Positions 8,761-21,569 of a stretch of 64,000 nucleotides of DNA are shown piece by piece (the stretch's first letter is position 1; the number at the start of each line of letters is the position of its first letter). Location: the NCBI RefSeq assembly GCF_037102585.1, contig NW_027043827.1, positions 83,018 through 147,017 on the forward strand. The letters run 5' to 3'. Source of the DNA: Saccharomycopsis crataegensis. Its lineage: Eukaryota > Ascomycota > Saccharomycetes > Ascoideales > Saccharomycopsidaceae. The position numbers and the translations under genes were made by a program. The notes beneath the pieces are model-generated. The model was not told the origin of the DNA. It searched no databases and saw nothing but the letters and a program-made list of their open reading frames with translations.

Positions 8761-9212
8761 TGTTGAAGTTTTGTAACCCTAGTTACAGTAGTCATTACCA
8801 ATAACAAATACTATCAAACTATCCTTGTTATTATTCTTATTCTTCTTAACTAACTAACTATTTAAATAACAAAATATAAACTCAAACTATGGGGAGAGGC
8901 CCCATATTTATAATAAGACCAATATATATGATTTGTAATCATACATCCATCTAGAACATTCTAGATGATTAATCATATGCACAATGACTAATTATTAGGC
9001 TGAGTCATAATCACATGCAGATTATATATTGCTCAGCCATGGTAAATAAACCGTCTTATCCGAGACTCGAACCCAGGATCTATTCAACACATTGATACCC
9101 GTGTTAACCGTTGAGCCATCTGTACAAAACCCAATATATGACTTTGGATTGTCAACTCAACAGAGCCATCTGTACAAAACCCAATATATGACTTTGGATT
9201 GTCAACTCAACA
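8761..9212 (-). repeat. Family-2 LTR with a duplicated 50-bp end
   Basis: The 402-bp family-2 LTR (8761-9162) reads TGTTGAGTTGACAATCC...CTTCAACA on the minus strand. Its last 50 bp (9113-9162) are repeated exactly at 9163-9212 before internal copia sequence begins. It contains one compact heat-shock-like motif (GAACATTCTAGA, near 8952-8964) and Pol III A and B box matches (9064-9118). Confidence 0.88.
9064..9118 (-). promoter_or_regulatory. tRNA-like A and B boxes inside the family-2 LTR
   Basis: On the minus strand TGGCTCAACGG (A box) is followed 34 nt later by GGTTCGAGTC (B box), and the B box lies in a possible 5-bp T-arm. Copies lie in every family-2 LTR in the window (17996-18050 plus strand; inside 29487-29888 and 34247-34648 minus strand). 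No acceptor stem pairs, so it is a tRNA-derived relic or an internal Pol III promoter rather than a tRNA gene. Confidence 0.6.
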
Positions 9213-9219
9213 CCCTCTC

Positions 9220-9453
9220 TCAATTCAAAGTCACCATACCACAAAGCTTTCTTAGCTCTATGAATTGAGGAGCAGCAAGACCTTTAGTGAACATGTCAGC
9301 AACCATGATTCCAGTATTAAGGTATTGCAAATCAATTGTCCCAGATCCAATGTGATCCCTGATGAAATGAGTCCTGATATCAATATGTTTGGTACGGTGA
9401 TGGAAAGCTGGATGTTTGGCCATTTCAATACACCCCTGGTTATCATCATAAAT
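9220..9453 (-). pseudogene. 3' end of a family-2 copia pol gene
   Basis: The last 67 codons or so of the RNase H region (MAKHPAFHHRTKHIDIRTHF to GMVTLN) match the family-2 element at 29896 rather than family 1, for example in GTIDLQYLNTGIMVAD. The fragment is cut at 9454 by a family-1 LTR, so the rest of this family-2 element was displaced or lost. Confidence 0.88.
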
Positions 9454-9792
9454 TGTTGTAGTTTTGTAACTCTAGTTACAAAAGACATTGATAACAATAA
9501 TATTCAATAATATTTATTCCCTTGTTATACTTGTTTTACTTGTTAACTATCTAAATTATATAAAGGACAAACTCAGACTATGGGGGCATGGCCCATATTT
9601 ATATTAATCTCAATGGGCTCTAGAAGGTTCCATAAGCTCTAGAAGGTTCCATGGAATTCTAGAAGGTTCCATGAGTTCTAGAATGTTCCATGGAATTCTA
9701 GAAGGTTCCATGAGTTCTAGAATGTTCCATGGAATTCTAGAAGGTTCCATGAACAATGACTAACCACATAACTTTGGATTGCCAACTCAACA
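9454..9792 (-). repeat. Family-1 LTR (3' LTR of the second element)
   Basis: 339 bp with TGTTG/CAACA ends. Seven heat-shock repeats include variants with GAATGTTCC and CCATGGAATTC spacers. It is inserted into the family-2 pol fragment. Repeat number and spacer type differ from the partner LTR at 14140-14457. Confidence 0.9.
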
Positions 9793-9799
9793 CCCTCTC

Positions 9800-12700
9800 T
9801 CAATTCAAAGTCTCCATACCACAGAGCCTTCTCAACTCCAAGAATTGAGGGGCAGCAAGACCTTTCGTAAACATATCAGCAATCATAACACCAGTGCTCA
9901 AGTACTCCAAATTGATAGAGCCAGATCCAATGTGGTCCCTGATAAAGTGAGTCCTGATGTCAATGTGTTTGGTGCGATGATGGAAAGCTGGATGCTTTGC
10001 CATCTCAATACACCCTTGGTTATCATCAAACATCCTCACTGGACCAGTATTGATCCCAAATTCCTTGAACACTTGCATTAGCCATAATGCTTCCTTGACT
10101 CCTTCACTTAGTGACATGTATTCAACCTCTGCCGTAGAAAGAGCAACAGTAGCTTGCTTCTTAGATCTCCATGTGATTGCACCATTGGCATATTTGAACA
10201 CAAACCCAGTAGTAGACTTTCTGTCTGACTTATCTCCAGCCCAGTCAGCATCACAGTATCCAAGAAGCTCACCGTTATCATTATTGCCAGCCTCATATCT
10301 TATTCCCAAATCTTTGGTTCCTTTCAAGTATCTTAAAACTCTCTTTGCTGCCTTATAATGCACCTCCTTTGGTTCCTTGAGGTATCTGGATAGAACACCG
10401 ACGATATAGCTGATATCGCTTCTAACAGTATTAGCAGCAAACAATAATTTTCCAACCAAAGATCTGTAAGCTGTGGCATCACAATCCTCAGCACTGTTGT
10501 CCACCAAGGTGAGCTCCTGACCAGCAATAGTAGGCGTCTTATCTGGGTTGCAATTCTCCATTCCAAATTCCTTTAACATAGAGCCAATATAGTCTTTCAA
10601 GCTCATGTTAATACCTCCATTATCTTGCGAGATATTGATACCCAAAAATTTCCTGACTATTCCCAAGTCCTTCATCTTGAAGACATTCATCAATTCACTT
10701 TTCACTTTCCTGATGGCAAAATCTGAGGTACCAGTTATCAATAAATCATCAACGTAAAGCGCAACCATCACAAAAGACTTTTCGGATTTCCTTGAATATA
10801 GACAATATTCAGCACCGTTTCTGACAAAACCAAGCGACGACAAAACACTGTGGATTCTTTCATTCCACACCAAGGGAGCCTGTTTCAAACCATACAAGCT
10901 TTTCTTCAATCTCAAGACACTGGTTTCCCTTCCTTTAACCACATACCCTTCTGGTTGAGTCATGTATAATTCTTCCTGAAGAGATCCGTTGAGGAATGCA
11001 GTTTTCACATCCATCTGATGAACTGCCATTCCATTCTTAGCTGCAATACTCAACATCAACCTGATAGATTCATAACGCACCACAGGTGAGAATGTCTCAT
11101 TGTAGTCAATACCTTTCACCTGTGTGAATCCTCGAGCAACAAGTCTTCCCTTGAAGACTCCGTTATCTTTCTTTGCAAAGACCCAACGACATGTAATTGG
11201 CTTTCTTCCTTTCGGCAACTCGACCAATTCATAAGTGGAATTCTCCTTGTGAGCCGCAATTTCTTCGTCACAAGCGCGCTTCCATTCTGCACTTTCGTTG
11301 CTCTTCATGGCTTCCTTATAATTTCCAGGAACATCACTTCCACCAGCCAAAGCAGCAGCTTCACCAGCCATAAAACAAGAGGCAACATAATTCACAGGTT
11401 TGTACTCTAACAACTTGCCTTCGGCATCATCATTCAGTTCTGATTCCTCATCACAATCACTTGGCTGTTCAACATGTGGCTCAATTTCCGAAACCACCAA
11501 GTTGTCATTGCTACTACCATTAGGAACAAAAGAAGTAAGCTCTTTTGAGCTACTATCGTTTCTGTATTTCTTCCTTTGTGGTTTCTCAATAGCTATTTCC
11601 CTCTCTGAATCTGAACTGAATGTATCAGATTCTTGTTCAACTTCTGCCAAGATCCCAAATGGATTTCTTTTAATCAAACCTGTACTTTTCTTGGGTCTAG
11701 AACCCGATGATCTTTTCCTTTTTGTAGCAGTAACCAACTTGAACTCTTCTGAAACCATCCTTGATGGGATTAACTCTCCAGTGGCATCCTCATCATCGTC
11801 TATGATTCTCATTTCCACGTCTTTGCTTGAGGAAACAGTGGACTCTCTTTCTGAATCATCCAAATCGGAAACCATTCGTTCATCATCAACAGAGATCTCA
11901 CTTGCAACATCCTCTAAGTCTGGATCACTTATAACAGGGCCTGGTGCAACGCCACCAGCAAAACCCATACCACCAGAGCTGCTTACCTTAGCAATCTCTC
12001 TATCCACATCAGTGACTCGCTTCACATCCTGATAGTAATATCTTGACTCATCAAATCTGACCTGAGTCGCCACAATAATCTTGTTGGCAGCAGGATCAAA
12101 AATTCTGTACGCACAGTGATCTCTATCATACCCGAGCATCACTCCAACCTTGGCGGTAGCATCAAATTTTCCATTTCTCAAACTGTTTGGTATAACCACA
12201 TATGCAAGGGAACCAAAGCAGCGAAGATGGTCAAGGCCCGGCTTGTATCCATACCAACGACCATATGGTGTGTGGAAATTAATAACGCGGGATGGCGTCC
12301 TGTTAATCAAATAAACAGCCGTGCGGACACCTTCAGACCAAAACTGAACCGGCATAGAAGCCCCAATAATTAAAGACCTAGTTTTGTCTTGAATTGTCCG
12401 ATGCATTCTTTCAGCAACACCATTTTGATAACTATGGTGTGGCACAGTCAACTCATGGGCAATACCTTTGCTTCTCATGAAATCATGCAACTTTCCTGTA
12501 ACAAATTCACCACCATTATCAGTGCGGATAGTTCCCACGGTAAACTCTTTTCCCTGAGACTTGAACATTGTTTCGGTGTATGTAATAAACTCAATAATCC
12601 TGTCAGCACACTCTGACTTGTTTTTCAAACACTTGACCTCCACAAACTTGGAATACCTTGGAATACCCGTCGACAATAGTGAGAAAATATTTGCTCGAAT

Positions 12701-14174
12701 CAATAGACCCATAATTGATTGGGCCACACACGTCCATATGCAACAATTGTAAAGGCTGTTGTGGTTTAGCACCCTTCCCGCTCTTTGGTCTTCTGGTAAC
12801 CCCTTTACTTGTCAAGCAGCTTTCACATAACTGCACAGAATCTTCCCTGTAAAGTTTACCTTTCACCAAATGAAACATCAGATTGAACTTGTTCATAATA
12901 TTCATACTGGGATGGCCTAATCTCTGGTGCCACAACCCGCTCTTATCAACACTGTTAAATGCCACACCATCGACACTGGTGTGCAAAGCATAAAGATCAC
13001 TCATAACTGGATCTTTAACAGCAACCACTTTATTTTCAGGGTGCATTTTCACCTTGTTTCCTTCAAATAATAATCTTGCACCATTCAGAGTAGCCTTGGA
13101 AACAGAAATCAAATTGGCCTTTGACCCTGGAACATAATAAGCATCCTTGATTTCGATACTGGTGTTATCACGTAACTTAAACACCGCAGACCCGATACCT
13201 TGAACCTCGAGAGAACTACCATCAATACCTGAGATCTCACCAGAAAAAGGACCAATGGTTTTAAACATCTTTCTGTCATTCAAAATATGTTGCGAGGCAC
13301 CAGAGTCAAAGTACACTCTGGAGGCACTACCATGCATTCCCATAAATGCATACCAAGATGGTGATGGATTCTTCAGATCACCACCCATTCTCTCCTTTCT
13401 AGGAGCCTTGCAATCCTTCTTGAAATGACCGGGTTTTCCACAATTGAAGCACTTGTACTGTTTCTTAAAAGCAAACACAGGTTCCAAACCCTCAACACTG
13501 GTGGAACCAACCGATTTATCTCCAATGATTTCTCTTGTCAAATCTTGGACAAGCCCAATATCAACATTTCCAATAGTCCTGCCATTTCTAGACTCATACG
13601 CAGTCATGACTTCCCTGGAAAGAGTTGCATTAAACCCGGCTTTCTGACCCAAGCTCAAAAACAACGCACACAACACAGTGTTTCCGTCTAATTTGCCAAC
13701 AGTATTCTTGAAATGATTGAAGGCATCAATGAAATTCTCAACGTTTCCGTTGCTAGATTTCAACCACTTAGCGTCAATTAAATCTGAGATAATACCAACA
13801 GCATTTGTAACAGTCAATGTACCATAAGCATCCTTGAGAAACATAAACAAGTTTCTACCAGTACCATCAAATTCGGAAGCCTTAGTCAAAGCAGCGCCTG
13901 AGATGCTGTTGAAAATGGCTGTTGAAATAATCTCATACATAGTAGCAATCAATTGGGCAACTTCATTAGCAGTTTCCAGCCCGTCGGTTCCGGTTTCCCC
14001 ATTGATCAAGTAAGCATGTAAACCAAGACCTTTCATCTTCATCTTAACACTGATCAAAGTAAACCAATCATAAAAGTTCCCGGAACCCTTCAACTTCTCA
14101 TCAGCAGCGAACGAAGTGAGAGCATTTGAACTCATAACCTGTTGTAGTTTTGTAACTCTAGTTACAAAAGACAT
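9800..14174 (-). pseudogene. Family-1 copia Gag-Pol with one frameshift
   Basis: Same domain order as the intact copy. The ATG at 14174 opens Gag, CCHC, protease and the start of integrase, which run to GYSK, where a 10-bp tandem duplication (12647-12666) shifts the frame and gives VFQVCGGQVFEK and a stop. The downstream frame resumes with integrase D and E residues, reverse transcriptase (YVDDLL) and RNase H to the stop at 9800. One RNase H motif reads STAEVEYM instead of STAEAEYM. Apart from the 10-bp repeat the copy looks very young. Confidence 0.92.
12647..12666 (-). repeat. 10-bp tandem duplication that breaks the second copia element
   Basis: CTTGGAATAC occurs twice in a row at 12647-12656 and 12657-12666. 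The intact element has it once, followed by CCGTCGAC (near 3420). The extra 10 bp is the cause of the Gag-Pol frameshift in integrase. Confidence 0.92.
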
Positions 14175-14457
14175 TGATAACAATAATATTCAATAATATT
14201 TATTCCCTTGTTATACTTGTTTTTCTTGTTAACTATCTAAATTATATAAAGGACAAACTCAGACTTAGGGGGGCATGGCCCATATTTATATTAATCTCAA
14301 TGGGTTCTAGAAGGTTCCATAAGCTCTAGAAGGTTCCATAAGTTCTAGAAGGTTCCATAAGTTCTAGAAGGTTCCATAAGTTCTAGAAGGTTCCATAAGT
14401 TCTAGAAGGTTCCATGAACAATGACTAACCACATAACTTTGGATTGCCAACTCAACA
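14140..14457 (-). repeat. Family-1 LTR shared by two tandem elements
   Basis: 318 bp with six heat-shock repeats. It serves as 5' LTR for the element at 9800-14174 (PBS adjacent at 14126-14139) and as 3' LTR for the element at 14465-17951 (polypurine tract adjacent at 14458). It matches the LTR at 248-565 by eye. A single LTR between two internal regions is the usual product of unequal LTR recombination. Confidence 0.92.
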
Positions 14458-14464
14458 CCCTCTC

Positions 14465-17400
14465 TCAATTCAAAGTCTCCATACCACAGAGCCTTCTCAA
14501 CTCCAAGAATTGAGGGGCAGCAAGACCTTTTGTAAACATATCAGCAATCATAACACCAGTGCTCAAGTACTCCAAATTGATAGAGCCAGATCCAATGTGG
14601 TCCCTGATAAAGTGAGTCCTGATGTCAATGTGTTTGGTGCGATGATGGAAAGCTGGATGCTTTGCCATCTCAATACACCCTTGGTTATCATCAAACATCC
14701 TCACTGGACCAGTATTGATCCCAAATTCCTTGAACACTTGCATTAGCCATAATGCTTCCTTTACTCCTTCACTTAGTGACATGTATTCAGCCTCTGCCGT
14801 AGAAAGAGCAACAGTAGCTTGCTTCTTAGATCTCCATGTGATTGCACCATTGGCATATTTGAACACAAACCCAGTAGTAGACTTTCTGTCTGACTTATCT
14901 CCAGCCCAGTCAGCATCACAGTATCCAAGAAGCTCACCGTTATCATTATTGCCAGCCTCATATCTTATTCCCAAATCTTTGGTTCCTTTCAAGTATCTTA
15001 AAACTCTCTTTGCTGCCTTATAATGCACCTCCTTTGGTTCCTTGAGGTATCTGGATAGAACACCGACGATATAGCTGATATCGCTTCTAACAGTATTAGC
15101 AGCAAACAATAATTTTCCAACCAAAGATCTGTAAGCTGTGGCATCACAATCCTCAGCACTGTTGTCCACCAAGGTGAGCTCCTGACCAGCAATAGTAGGC
15201 GTCTTATCTGGGTTGCAATTCTCCATTCCAAATTCCTTTAACATAGAGCCAATATAGTCTTTCAAGCTCATGTTAATACCTCCATCATCTTGCGAGATAT
15301 TGATACCCAAAAATTTCCTGACTATTACCAAGTCCTTCATCTTGAAGACATTCATCAATTCACTTTTCACTTTCCTGATGGCAAAATCTGAGGTACCAGT
15401 TATCAATAAATCATCAACGTAAAGCGCAACCATCACAAAAGACTTTTCGGATTTCCTTGAATATAGACAATATTCAGCACCGTTTCTGACAAAACCAAGC
15501 GACGACAAAACACTGTGGATTCTTTCATTCCACACCAAGGGAGCCTGTTTCAAACCATACAAGCTTTTCTTCAATCTCAAGACACTGGTTTCCCTTCCTT
15601 TAACCACATACCCTTCTGGTTGAGTCATGTATAATTCTTCCTGAAGAGATCCGTTGAGGAATGCAGTTTTCACATCCATCTGATGAACTGCCATTCCATT
15701 CTTAGCTGCAATACTCAACATCAACCTGATAGATTCATAACGCACCACAGGTGAGAATGTCTCATTGTAGTCAATACCTTTCACCTGTGTGAATCCTCGA
15801 GCAACAAGTCTTCCCTTGAAGACTCCGTTATCTTTCTTTGCAAAGACCCAACGACATGTAATTGGCTTTCTTCCTTTCGGCAACTCGACCAATTCATAAG
15901 TGGAATTCTCCTTGTGAGCCGCAATTTCTTCGTCACAAGCGCGCTTCCATTCTGCACTTTCGTTGCTCTTCATGGCTTCCTTATAATTTCCAGGAACATC
16001 CCTTCCACCAGCCAAAGCAGCAGCTTCACCAGCCATAAAACAAGAGGCAACATAATTCACAGGTTTGTACTCTAACAACTTGCCTTCGGCATCATCATTC
16101 AGTTCTGATTCCTCATCACAATCACTTGGCTGTTCAACATGTGGCTCAATTTCCGAAACCACCAAGTTGTCATTGCTACTACCATTAGGAACAAAAGAAG
16201 TAAGCTCTTTTGAGCTACTGTCGTTTCTGTATTTCTTCCTTTGTGGTTTCTCAATAGCAATTTCCCTCTCTGAATCTGAACTGAATGTATCAGATTCTTG
16301 TTCAACTTCTGCCAAGATCCCAAATGGATTTCTTTTAATCAAACCTGTACTTTTCTTGGGTCTAGAACCCGATGATCTTTTCCTTTTTGTAGCAGTAACC
16401 AACTTGAACTCTTCTGAAACCATCCTTGATGGGATTAACTCTCCAGTGGCATCCTCATCATCGTCTATGATTCTCATTTCCACGTCTTTGCTTGAGGAAA
16501 CAGTGGACTCTCTTTCTGAATCATCCAAATCGGAAACCATTCGTTCATCATCAACAGAGATCTCACTTGCAACATCCTCTAAGTCTGGATCACTTATAAC
16601 AGGGCCTGGTGCAACGCCACCAGCAAAACCCATACCACCAGAGCTGTTTACCTTAGCAATCTCGGTATCCACATCAGTGACTCGCTTCACATCCTGATAG
16701 TAATATCTTGACTCATCAAATCTGACCTGAGTCGCCACAATAATCTTGTTGGCAGCAGGATCAAAAATTCTGTACGCACAGTGATCTCTATCATACCCGA
16801 GCATCACTCCAACCTTGGCGGTAGCATCAAATTTTCCATTTCTCAAACTGTTTGGTATAACCACATATGCAAGGGAACCAAAGCAGCGAAGATGGTCAAG
16901 GCCCGGCTTGTATCCATACCAACGACCATATGGTGTGTGGAAATTAATAACGCGGGATGGCGTCCTGTTAATCAAATAAACAGCCGTGCGGACACCTTCA
17001 GACCAAAACTGAACCGGCATAGAAGCCCCAATAATTAAAGACCTAGTTTTGTCTTGAATTGTCCGATGCATTCTTTCAGCAACACCATTTTGATAACTAT
17101 GGTGTGGCACAGTCAACTCATGGGCAATACCTTTGCTTCTCATGAAATCATGCAACTTTCCTGTAACAAATTCACCACCATTATCAGTGCGGATAGTTCC
17201 CACGGTAAACTCTTTTCCCTGAGACTTGAACATTGTTTCGGTGTATGTAATAAACTCAATAATCCTGTCAGCACACTCTGACTTGTTTTTCAAACACTTG
17301 ACCTCCACAAACTTGGAATACCCGTCGACAATAGTGAGAAAATATTTGCTCGAATCAATAGACCCATAATTGATTGGGCCACACACGTCCATATGCAACA

Positions 17401-17951
17401 ATTGTAAAGGCTGTTGTGGTTTAGCACCCTTCCCGCTCTTTGGTCTTCTGGTAACCCCTTTACTTGTCAAGCAGCTTTCACATAACTGCACAGAATCTTC
17501 ACTGTAAAGTTTACCTTTCACCAAATGAAACATCAGATTGAACTTGTTCATAATATTCATACTGGGATGGCCTAATCTCTGGTGCCACAACCCGCTCTTA
17601 TCAACACTGTTAAATGCCACACCATCGACACTGGTGTGCAAAGCATAAAGATCACTCATAACTGGATCTTTAACAGCAACCACTTTCTTTTCAGGGTACA
17701 TTTTCACCTTGTTTCCTTCAAATAATAATCTTGCACCATTCAGAGTAGCCTTGGAAACAGAAATCAAATTGGCCTTTGACCCTGGAACATAATAAGCATC
17801 CTTGATTTCGATACTGGTGTTATCACGTAACTTAAACACCGCAGACCCGATACCTTGAACCTCGAGAGAACTACCATCAATACCTGAGATCTCACCAGAA
17901 AAAGGACCAATGGTTTTAAACATCTTTCTGTCATTCAAAATATGTTGCGAG
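14465..17951 (-). pseudogene. Family-1 copia pol, 5'-truncated
   Basis: The frame is open from the protease region just after the DSGA motif (QHILNDRKMFK at the 5' side) through integrase, reverse transcriptase and RNase H to the stop at 14465. Gag, the zinc knuckle, the protease active-site DSGA, the PBS and the 5' LTR are missing because a family-2 LTR in opposite orientation joins at 17952. Apart from the truncation I see no stop or frameshift. Confidence 0.9.
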
Positions 17952-18353
17952 TGTTGAGTTGACAATCCAAAGTCATATATTGGGTTTTGTACAGATGGCT
18001 CAACGGTTAACACGGGTATCAATGTGTTGAATAGATCCTGGGTTCGAGTCTCGGATAAGACGGTTTATTTACCATGGCTGAGCAATATATAATCTGCATG
18101 TGATTATGACTCAGCCTAATAATTAGTCATTGTGCATATGATTAATCATCTAGAATGTTCTAGATGGATGTATGATTACAAATCATATATATTGGTCTTA
18201 TTATAAATATGGGGCCTCTCCCCATAGTTTGAGTTTATATTTTGTTATTTAAATAGTTAGTTAGTTAAGAAGAATAAGAATAATAACAAGGATAGTTTGA
18301 TAGTATTTGTTATTGGTAATGACTACTGTAACTAGGGTTACAAAACTTCAACA
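17952..18353 (+). repeat. Solo family-2 LTR joining copia and gypsy fragments
   Basis: 402 bp, TGTTGAGTTGACAATCC to CAACA, in forward orientation. The left flank is truncated family-1 protease sequence and the right flank is truncated gypsy pol. The flanking bases (GCGAG and CCACG) are not duplicated. The LTR therefore probably marks a recombination breakpoint between two family-2 copies, not a simple insertion. It contains the A/B-box segment at 17996-18050. Confidence 0.88.
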
Positions 18354-18354
18354 C

Positions 18355-21285
18355 CACGTGACTAACGAACAAGAAAGAGTTCGAACTACAAAAGAAGAAG
18401 AGATTTTTAAACAATATGCAGATGTTTTTCAATTGAAGTTACCAGAAGGAGGATCTAACTTCACCGGAGTCAAACACGAGATACATGTATTGAGCGACTC
18501 CAAGGCACCATTCAAAGCTCCATACCGACTCTCACCTCAAGATCGAGCCGAGCTCAAGACGCAGATTAATGAACTACTCCGGCAAAAGTTAATATTTCCG
18601 GTTGCGTCTCCTTATGGCGCCCCAGTGCTTTTTGTTAAGAAGAAGGATGGAACGAAACGGCTCTGCGTGGATTACCGAGGCTTAAATGAGATAACTATCA
18701 AGTCAAGATTTCCACTACCAAGAATAGATGACCTACTCGACCTCATCAAGAACGCCAAAATATTTTCCAAGCTTGATTTGGTTTCCGGTTATCATCAAAT
18801 CGCCATCAGCCCAGCTGATCGGCACAAAACCGCCATGGTCACGCCGTTTGGCCAATACGGTTGGAATTGCATGCCGTTTGGCCTCACGAATGCTCCTGCC
18901 ACGTTCCAACTGGCTATGAATGAATTACTTTTACCGCTTGAAGAATTTTGCGTCGTCTACTTAGACGACGTATTGATTTTCAGCACAAGTGAGGCCGAGC
19001 ATCGTAAGCATATCGACGCTGTGATATCTACCCTCCAAAAAGCTGGTTTAATTATTAGCAAACGCAAATCAGAATTCTTTTTGGCTGAAGTCTCGTTCCT
19101 TGGTTAGCAGATTGATGCCGCCGGTGTTCATGTGGAGCCTGGGAAAATTGAAGCTATCCAACGATTTACGGTATCCACCCCGGAAGAAGCTCATTCTTTT
19201 ATAGGAATAGCCAGTTATTACCGCCGTTTTATTGAACACTTTGCCGAATTAGCCCGCCCTGTCCATCAATATGTCAACGGGAAGATAGAATACAGTGACG
19301 AGGTAAAGAACGCGGTTGGCGAGTTAAAGCGGAAATTGATTTCTGCTCCGGTCCTTATGAACTTCGACAGTACCAAGCCACTCCGAGTCACAACCGACGC
19401 CTCTGGTTTTACTTTAGGCGCCGTGTTGGAACATGTGGCCCCGAATGGAAAAACAGAGGGTGTAGTGGCCTACTTTTCGAAGGGCCTTATCGGGGCCCAA
19501 CTTAGGTACCCAGTCAGGGAGAAGGAACTTCTAGCCATCATTGAGTCATTGAAGAAGTGGCGTCACTACCTCGTCGCTCCATTTGAAGTGGTAACTGACC
19601 ATCATTCCCTCACCTACCTCAATTCCGCCAAGAATGAAGGCAATCAAAGATTGCTCAGATGGCAAGATTTCATTGCGGACTTTAACTTTACGGTGAAATA
19701 CCGTCCCGGAGTTACCAATAAAGCTGCTGATGCTTTATCGCGAATGAAAATCAATGCCATGATTATTGACTCGGTTGGTGAAGACGAATATAAGGCTGAT
19801 GCTTATTTTTCCGAATTGTGGAAGGTCCTTGACGGGGAATTAGAGTGTCCGAAAGAACTAAAATCCATTATTCAACGGTATCAGTTTGCTGAGTTGGCAG
19901 GACGCCGACAAATCATTTACCAAATGACTCCGATGGACAAACCCCGGCTTTGTGTGCCTGGAGGGAAAACCAGATACCGGTTATTGCAAGGCGTCCACAC
20001 GGCCGAGGCTGCGCTTCATATGGGTACGACTAAGATGCTATATCAGTTACAGGAGAGTGGGTTCTACTGGCCTAAGATGCTTAAGACTATTGCCCTGTTT
20101 GTCAAGAAGTGTGATATTTGTACGAAGGTAAAACCCACGAATAGACGCCCGGAAGGAATGCTACAAACCCCAACGATTCCTGCCCAGAGATGGTCTAACC
20201 TTACTATGGATTTTATAACAGGTTTTACTCCGAGCCGCGGATTCGATTCAATATTCGTGGTGGTGGATAGACTTACCAAAAGAGCAGTGTTCGTGCCTCA
20301 TAAGAAAACCGATGATGCCGAAGCGGTTGCTAATTTATTTATGGATTATGTTGTCCGAGACCATGGCCTTCCAATGTCCATCATTTCTGATCGAGACCCA
20401 CTCTTCATCAGTCACATGTGGAAGACCCTTACCAAAATGTTAGGTGTTTCCCAGGATCTCTCCACCTCTGGCCACCCCGAGACAGATGGCCAGACCGAAC
20501 GACTCAACAGAGTATTGGTTCAATTGATGAGAACGTTGGCTGCTTCTTACGCGACTGAATGGGCTAAGTACTTGGGCATGGCACAGTTTGCCTACAACTC
20601 TCAGTACCAACTGGCTATTAGAACCACACCGTTTTTTGCTGATTTGGGCTATCATCCAAGATGTTGGCAAATCATTTATGATATTCCATTGGCCACCGCG
20701 ATTGGTGATGACTCTATGATTGGGGGGTACGAATTTGTTCATCGGCAAGAAAGGATCTTGGAATCAATTCAAGTACAATTAGCCGATACTCAAAAGGAGA
20801 CAACAGCGAAGGTGAATAGAAAACGCTCCGACGTGGAGTATAAGGAAGGAGAATATGTGTTATTACACCGCCACGCGTTCAGAACAGCCCGAACTAGCAA
20901 GCAAAAGTTCTTACCGCCATTCCAAGGTCCGTATAAAATCGTCAAGGTACTAAATAACACCGCCTTCCAAATCCAAGTCTCAAGCAGGAAGATAATTACT
21001 GCCAATATACAATGGGTGAGGAAATATCACGCTATCCACATGATACTACCAGAAGTGGAAAGCGACCCGTGGTACAAGGAAAACATATCGGAAATCCAAA
21101 TGATTGTTGATCTCGAAAAGGACTACGCCCTTGTCATGTACCCAGGGAAGGCAGACCCAGTGCCTGTCCCCGAAACTTGGATCCGTTTAATTCCTCATGA
21201 GAAACGGATTACACTCCTCGACGAGCTTGATGACTTTTTGGCTAACAATAATGATCGAGACGACTCATTCTCCGAGGGGGGATAA
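18355..21285 (+). pseudogene. Ty3/gypsy pol, 5'-truncated with one in-frame TAG
   Basis: The reverse transcriptase half runs from EEEIFKQYADVF through the fingers (LCVDYRGLN), KLDLVSGYHQI and the catalytic YLDDVLIF to EVSFLG. An in-frame TAG at 19105-19107 follows, and the same frame resumes at QIDAAGVHVEPGK. RNase H follows (TTDASGFTLGAVL), then integrase with an HHCC site (HTAEAALH...CDICTKVK) and the catalytic residues in MDFITGF, SDRDPLF and ETDGQTERLN, then a GPYKIVK module and an acidic tail. Gag, protease and the 5' LTR are absent. The stop codon directly abuts the 3' LTR, and the G-rich run before it is the polypurine tract. Confidence 0.92.
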
Positions 21286-21504
21286 TGTTATATTATTGGA
21301 TCATGGTTGGGTTGAGTCCTGGTTACCAACGGTATGGTACCATACGAAACCATGATCTGCATTACCTCATCGAGGTATCACTTTATGTCCCACCGCTTAT
21401 CTCTTATCCTTGTCGTATCGCCTTATGTTTAGCCTTTTATTCCCAGAACGGGTCCAACACCCCATTATTAGTTTCAATCATTTTATTTATTTAAGGATTC
21501 AACA
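21286..21504 (+). repeat. Ty3/gypsy 3' LTR (right boundary tentative)
   Basis: It begins TGTTATATTATTGGATCATGG directly after the gypsy stop codon. The first in-register CAACA end is at 21500-21504, giving about 219 bp. Without a second full copy the right end is uncertain. The first 43 bp recur upstream of tRNA-iMet (6575). Confidence 0.65.
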
Positions 21505-21569
21505 TTCCTCTTATTTTCACCTTTATTTAGTTTAGAAAAAGGATCATCTTTGTGATCACCTAATTTGAA

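Noticed and set aside
9064-9118. tRNA gene within the family-2 LTR
   Set aside because: The T-arm can form but the acceptor and D arms cannot; it recurs only as part of the LTR.
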